This document shows positions 60,447-64,000 of a DNA stretch of 64,000 nt, piece after piece (position 1 is the first letter of the stretch; the number at the start of each line of letters is the position of its first letter). Source of the DNA: JANMZO01 sp963763135 (GTDB lineage Bacteria > Actinomycetota > Acidimicrobiia > Acidimicrobiales > JANYDT01); assembly GCA_963763135.1 (NCBI GenBank), contig CAVXNJ010000012.1:1116001-1180000 (forward strand). Direction: 5' to 3'. The position numbers and the translations under genes are program-made. The notes beneath the pieces were generated by a model. The model searched no databases. It was not told where the DNA came from and was given only the letters and a program-made list of their open reading frames with translations.

Positions 60447-62981
60447 TTACTCGGTCGGGCCGGCCACCACTTCTTCGACGGTCGGCGGCTCGGACAGACC
60501 TTCAACGGCGGTGAAGGTCAGCTCGCCACCGGGCTCGGCGCTCGACACGTGGTCGACGACGATCGTCTGGCCTGACACAAATTCCTTCATGAGCAACTTC
60601 TCGCTCATCGGGTCTTCGAGCATGCGCTGGATCGCACGACGCAGCGGACGGGCACCGAGGGTCGGGTCGTAACCCTTCTCGGCCAGGTAGATCTTCGCTT
60701 CGGGCGTGAGGTCGAGACCGATGCCCTGGCTCTTCAGCTGACCGATGAGGCGGGCCAGCATCTTGTCGACCATCTGGACGACTTCGTCGCGGCTGAGTTC
60801 GTGGAAGACGATGGTCTCGTCGATACGGTTCAGGAATTCCGGACGGAAGTGCGCCTTGAGGGCGTCGTTGACCTTGGCCTTCATCTTTTCGTAGGACACG
60901 GCCTCCGAGGACTTCGAGAAGCCGAGGTTGGCCTTGCGAAGATCGGCGGTACCGAGGTTCGACGTCATGATGATGACGGTGTTCTTGAAGTCGACCGAGC
61001 GGCCCTGGGAGTCGGTCAGGCGACCGTCTTCCAAGATCTGCAGCAGCGTATTGAACACGTCGGGGTGGGCCTTTTCGACTTCGTCGAACAGCACGACCGA
61101 GAACGGCTTGCGGCGCACGGCTTCGGTGAGCTGGCCACCTTCGTCGTACCCGACGTAGCCGGGGGGCGAACCGACCAGGCGGGAAACGGTGTGCTTCTCC
61201 TGGTATTCCGACATGTCGAGCGTGATCATCGAGTCTTCGTCGCCGAAGAGGAACTCGGCAAGCGTCTTGGCCAACTCCGTCTTACCGACACCGGTCGGGC
61301 CGAGGAAGATGAACGAACCGCTCGGGCGCTTCGGGTCCTTGAGACCGGCACGCGTACGACGGATCGCCTGGCTGACGGCCTTGACGGCGTCGATCTGGCC
61401 GATGACCCGCTTGTGCAGTTCATCTTCCATGCGAAGCAGCTTGGCGGTCTCCTGCTCGGTCAGCTTGTAGACCGGAATACCGGTCCACATGGCGAGCACT
61501 TCGGCAATGGCCTCTTCGTCGACTTCGTCGAACAGGTCAACGCCAGCGGCCTTCCACTCGACCTCTTTGGCCGACTTGGTCTCGAGGAGCTCCTTCTCAC
61601 GGTCGCGGAGCTTCGCGGCCGATTCGAACTTCTGGTTCTCGATCGCGTCTTCCTTGTCCTTGCGGACCTTGGCGATCTCGTTTTCGAGTTCCTTGTAGTC
61701 GGGCGGGGTCTGCATGCGCTTGATACGCAGGCGGGATCCGGCTTCGTCGATGAGGTCGATGGCCTTGTCGGGAAGCTGACGGTCGGCGATGTAGCGATCG
61801 GCCAGGTTGGCCGCGGCGACGAGCGCCTGATCGGTGATCGTGACCCGGTGGTGGGTCTCGTAACGGTCGCGCAGACCTTTCAGGATCTCGATGGTGTGGC
61901 CAACGGTCGGCTGCTCCACCTTGATCGGCTGGAAGCGGCGCTCGAGCGCGGCGTCCTTTTCGAGGTGCTTGCGGTACTCGTCGGTCGTCGTGGCACCGAT
62001 GGTCTGCAGTTCGCCGCGGGCGAGCATCGGCTTGAGGATGCTCGCAGCATCGATCGCACCTTCGGCGGCACCGGCACCCACGAGGGTGTGGATCTCGTCG
62101 ATGAAGAGGATGATGTCGCCGCGGGTCTTGATTTCCTTGAGGACCTTCTTGAGGCGCTCTTCGAAATCACCGCGGTAGCGCGAGCCGGCGACAAGGGCGC
62201 CGAGGTCGAGCGTGTAGAGCTGCTTGTCTTTGATCGTGTCGGGCACGTCGTTCGCGACGATGCGCTGCGACAGACCTTCGACGATGGCGGTCTTGCCGAC
62301 GCCGGGCTCACCGATCAGCACCGGGTTGTTCTTGGTGCGACGGGAGAGCACCTGCATGATGCGCTCGATTTCTTTCTCGCGACCGATCACCGGATCGAGC
62401 TTCTTCTCGCGGGCTGCCGTGGTGAGGTTGCGACCGAACTGGTCGAGCACGAGCGAACCCTGCGGCGTTTCGCCACCTTGGGAGGCCTGGCCGACACCGG
62501 CTGCCGTGGGAGCACCCTTCTCGCCGGGCGTGGCTCCGCCGCTCTGGTAGCCCGAGAGCAGCTGAATGACCTGCTGGCGGACCCGGCTCAGATCGGCGCC
62601 GAGCTTGACGAGAACCTGCGCGGCAACGCCCTCGCCTTCACGGATCAGTCCGAGCAGGATGTGCTCGGTTCCGATGTAGTTGTGACCGAGCTGCAACGCT
62701 TCACGAAGCGAGAGCTCAAGGACTTTCTTGGCGCGCGGGGTAAAGGGGATGTGACCGGACGGCGACGAGCCACCCTGACCAATGATCTCCTCAACCTGGG
62801 CACGGACACCTTCTAGGGAGATCGACAAACTCTCAAGTGCCTTAGCTGCGACACCCTCGCCTTCGTGGATCAGCCCGAGCAGAATGTGCTCCGTACCGAT
62901 GTAGTTGTGGTTCAGCAGGCGTGCTTCTTCCTGAGCCAAGACGACGACTCTGCGAGCCCTATCGGTAAAGCGTTCGAACAC
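60447..62981 (-). CDS. clpC: ATP-dependent Clp protease ATPase subunit ClpC
   Basis: 844 residues from GTG 62981. It unfolds proteins for ClpP degradation. Two N-terminal Clp_N repeats (NHNYIGTEHILLGLIHEGEG), first AAA+ domain with GEPGVGKTAI and FIDEIHTLVGAGAAEG, a middle UVR/coiled-coil segment (about 420-470: EEDAIENQKFESAAKLRDREKELL-like), then the second AAA+ with GPTGVGKTELAK, and a C-terminal region ending GPTE. The GTG at 62981, with GGAGG 4 nt upstream, matches the usual MFERFTDRARR start, so the MPYGGI extension is rejected. clpP is elsewhere. Confidence 0.97.
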   Translation of the reverse strand: MFERFTDRARRVVVLAQEEARLLNHNYIGTEHILLGLIHEGEGVAAKALESLSISLEGVRAQVEEIIGQGGSSPSGHIPFTPRAKKVLELSLREALQLGHNYIGTEHILLGLIREGEGVAAQVLVKLGADLSRVRQQVIQLLSGYQSGGATPGEKGAPTAAGVGQASQGGETPQGSLVLDQFGRNLTTAAREKKLDPVIGREKEIERIMQVLSRRTKNNPVLIGEPGVGKTAIVEGLSQRIVANDVPDTIKDKQLYTLDLGALVAGSRYRGDFEERLKKVLKEIKTRGDIILFIDEIHTLVGAGAAEGAIDAASILKPMLARGELQTIGATTTDEYRKHLEKDAALERRFQPIKVEQPTVGHTIEILKGLRDRYETHHRVTITDQALVAAANLADRYIADRQLPDKAIDLIDEAGSRLRIKRMQTPPDYKELENEIAKVRKDKEDAIENQKFESAAKLRDREKELLETKSAKEVEWKAAGVDLFDEVDEEAIAEVLAMWTGIPVYKLTEQETAKLLRMEDELHKRVIGQIDAVKAVSQAIRRTRAGLKDPKRPSGSFIFLGPTGVGKTELAKTLAEFLFGDEDSMITLDMSEYQEKHTVSRLVGSPPGYVGYDEGGQLTEAVRRKPFSVVLFDEVEKAHPDVFNTLLQILEDGRLTDSQGRSVDFKNTVIIMTSNLGTADLRKANLGFSKSSEAVSYEKMKAKVNDALKAHFRPEFLNRIDETIVFHELSRDEVVQMVDKMLARLIGQLKSQGIGLDLTPEAKIYLAEKGYDPTLGARPLRRAIQRMLEDPMSEKLLMKEFVSGQTIVVDHVSSAEPGGELTFTAVEGLSEPPTVEEVVAGPTE

Positions 62982-63336
62982 GATGCCTCCATATGGCAAA
63001 GGCGGGAAAGAGCCTTCAGTCTACTGGTGACCGTGCGCTACGCGGCTACCAAGTTGAGAGAAGTTGAACAGTTCAACCCTTTGCGACGGTCTTTTAGTCC
63101 TACTTCCCCAAGTGATGTGTCACATCGACACAAAGCGTCCCATCATTGAGAGGGCAATGTACCCAAAAGGCTTCAAGATTTGGTGTCAGGCCTGGTGGCA
63201 GTAACTCAGGTTCGTGCCGGAAACTGGCGGTGGGTATCGTCCGGGGCATCTGCCGAAGGAGGTCGAGGAAGGTGTCGAGGAAGGTATCGCCAGCGCAAAA
63301 GATGGCATATGGCCGACTTTGCCGTAGCCTTACCTC
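62982..63336. other. 355-bp control region between divergent clpC and polyprenyl synthase, with two inverted repeats
   Basis: GTTGAAC-A-GTTCAAC (63063-63077) is a perfect 15-bp palindrome, and TGTGTC-ACATC-GACACA (63116-63132) a perfect 6-5-6 inverted repeat, with GATGTGTCACATC overlapping it. Either could bind a repressor of clpC. No classical -35/-10 pair stands out. No other gene is seen. Confidence 0.5.
63325..63330 (+). promoter_or_regulatory. -10 element of polyprenyl synthase
   Basis: TAGCCT lies 6 nt before the GTG at 63337; an in-frame TAG at 63325 rules out an earlier start. Confidence 0.5.
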
Positions 63337-64000
63337 GTGGCTACAGGTCTGCCTCTCGACATCCCGGCTTTGCACGGTGACCTCAAACGGGTCGAAACCG
63401 CATTGATGCAATCGGTCATCACCGATGATCCGTTCCTCACCGAGGTGGCGCAGAGTCTGATCGTCGCAGGTGGCAAGCGGCTCCGACCCGTACTTTCGCT
63501 TACATCGAGCTATGTGCAAGGCGACGCTTCCGACGCAGTGGTCGACGGGGCCATAGCGGTCGAACTCATCCACCTCGGCTCGCTTTATCACGACGACGTC
63601 ATGGATGAAGCCTCGACCCGTCGTGGGGTACCAACGGCAAACGCCCGGTACGGCAATTTCGTGGCCATCGTGGCCGGCGACTTCTGCATGGCGGTTTCGG
63701 CACAGATCGCGGCCCGTCTGGGCACCGAAGTGTCATCGCTTCTCGGCGCGACCATCGGCCGGTTGTGCGAGGGCCAGGTCGGTGAGCTGCAGTTTCTCTT
63801 CAGCCCCGACCGTACTGAGGAGAACTACTTCCGCACGATCGACGGCAAAACTGCCTCGCTCATGTCGGCCGCCTGCCGGGTCGGGGCGCTCACGAGTGCC
63901 ATGCCGCGAGCGGAAATCGACGCATTGACGACGTACGGGCAGCGGATCGGCATGGTGTTCCAGATCGCCGACGACGTTCTCGACGTATGTGCCACCGACG
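63337..64000 (+). CDS. Polyprenyl (octaprenyl-type) diphosphate synthase, cut by the right edge
   Basis: 221 residues visible, frame open to the edge. It builds long trans-isoprenyl diphosphates, such as menaquinone side chains, from IPP and an allylic primer. Seen: AGGKRLRPVLSLTSS (IPP-binding), the first Asp-rich motif LYHDDVMDEASTRRGVPTA (DDxxD), DGKTASLMSAACRVGA and the second FQIADDVLDVC (DDxxD) near the edge. The residues before the first Asp motif (ELIHLGSL) suggest long-chain type, but chain length cannot be fixed. The isoprenoid link to ispD/ispF is pathway-level only. Confidence 0.93.
   Translation, partial: MATGLPLDIPALHGDLKRVETALMQSVITDDPFLTEVAQSLIVAGGKRLRPVLSLTSSYVQGDASDAVVDGAIAVELIHLGSLYHDDVMDEASTRRGVPTANARYGNFVAIVAGDFCMAVSAQIAARLGTEVSSLLGATIGRLCEGQVGELQFLFSPDRTEENYFRTIDGKTASLMSAACRVGALTSAMPRAEIDALTTYGQRIGMVFQIADDVLDVCATD

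Noticed and set aside
60801..62816. 671-codon plus-strand frame opposite clpC
   Set aside because: Shadow of clpC; composition follows the complementary codons only.

Overview
The window looks like a chromosomal segment of a high-GC actinobacterium, most likely Acidimicrobiia or a close relative. The evidence is CarD, SdhCAB of the cytochrome b558 type, the actinobacterial heme enzyme HemQ, an F420-dependent LLM oxidoreductase, an LppM-like lipoprotein, SpoIID and LytR_C wall proteins, and secreted proteins with long Thr/Ser linkers. I see no plasmid, phage, CRISPR-Cas or recognised defence locus. This placement is an inference from gene content; no 16S rRNA is present.

Layout. 1-2.1 kb: a MoxR/ChlI-like AAA+ ATPase and a VWA partner (cut by the left edge). 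2.1-11.4 kb: a nitroreductase, a huge Thr-rich beta-helix surface protein, a carotenoid oxygenase, a GH2 glycosidase and a hexapeptide acyltransferase. 11.9-15.8 kb: sdhCAB and a small secreted protein. 16.5-22.4 kb: a giant secreted protease-plus-repeats gene broken by several frameshifts. 22.5-25.2 kb: a Crp-type regulator, then carD-ispD-ispF. 25.3-33.5 kb: two convergent amidases, an rRNA methyltransferase, a 134-bp minisatellite abutting tRNA-Thr, a LytR_C protein, glycerate kinase and asparaginase. 33.6-39.7 kb: groEL under two CIRCE operators, a Thr-rich secreted protein, SpoIID and hemQ. 40.2-47.5 kb: a small Cys protein, Nudix, purH, a MaoC pair, an LLM oxidoreductase, a CbbX-like AAA+ protein and mdh. 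47.9-53.3 kb: a conserved protein of unknown function, radA, LppM, pilT and HPP. 53.3-55.2 kb: a nitrosative-stress unit (truncated hemoglobin, RIC, NsrR-like). 55.2-64 kb: a small MITE-like element, a MetE-like protein, SRPBCC, PhyH, a thioesterase, DUF4386, VOC, clpC and the start of a polyprenyl diphosphate synthase.

Three cross-cutting signals stand out. (i) Many genes carry a TANNNT hexamer 6-8 nt before the start codon and no Shine-Dalgarno sequence, which suggests widespread leaderless transcription. (ii) A family of mosaic 134-bp repeats sits behind three genes; two of these loci are preceded by a hairpin with an 11-bp stem and a 25-nt loop that shows a compensatory base-pair change. 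(iii) Several conserved genes (AAA+, ispF, purH, radA, protease) carry one-base frameshifts beside GCGC/CGCG tetranucleotides. These are probably sequence errors, whereas the protease tail at 20.2-21.0 kb may be truly degenerate.

No complete, clearly new multi-gene system is evident. The best candidates for undescribed biology are the hairpin/mosaic-repeat family, the structured repeat cluster at 2.1-2.3 kb and the novel 80-residue domain of the Thr-rich surface protein.
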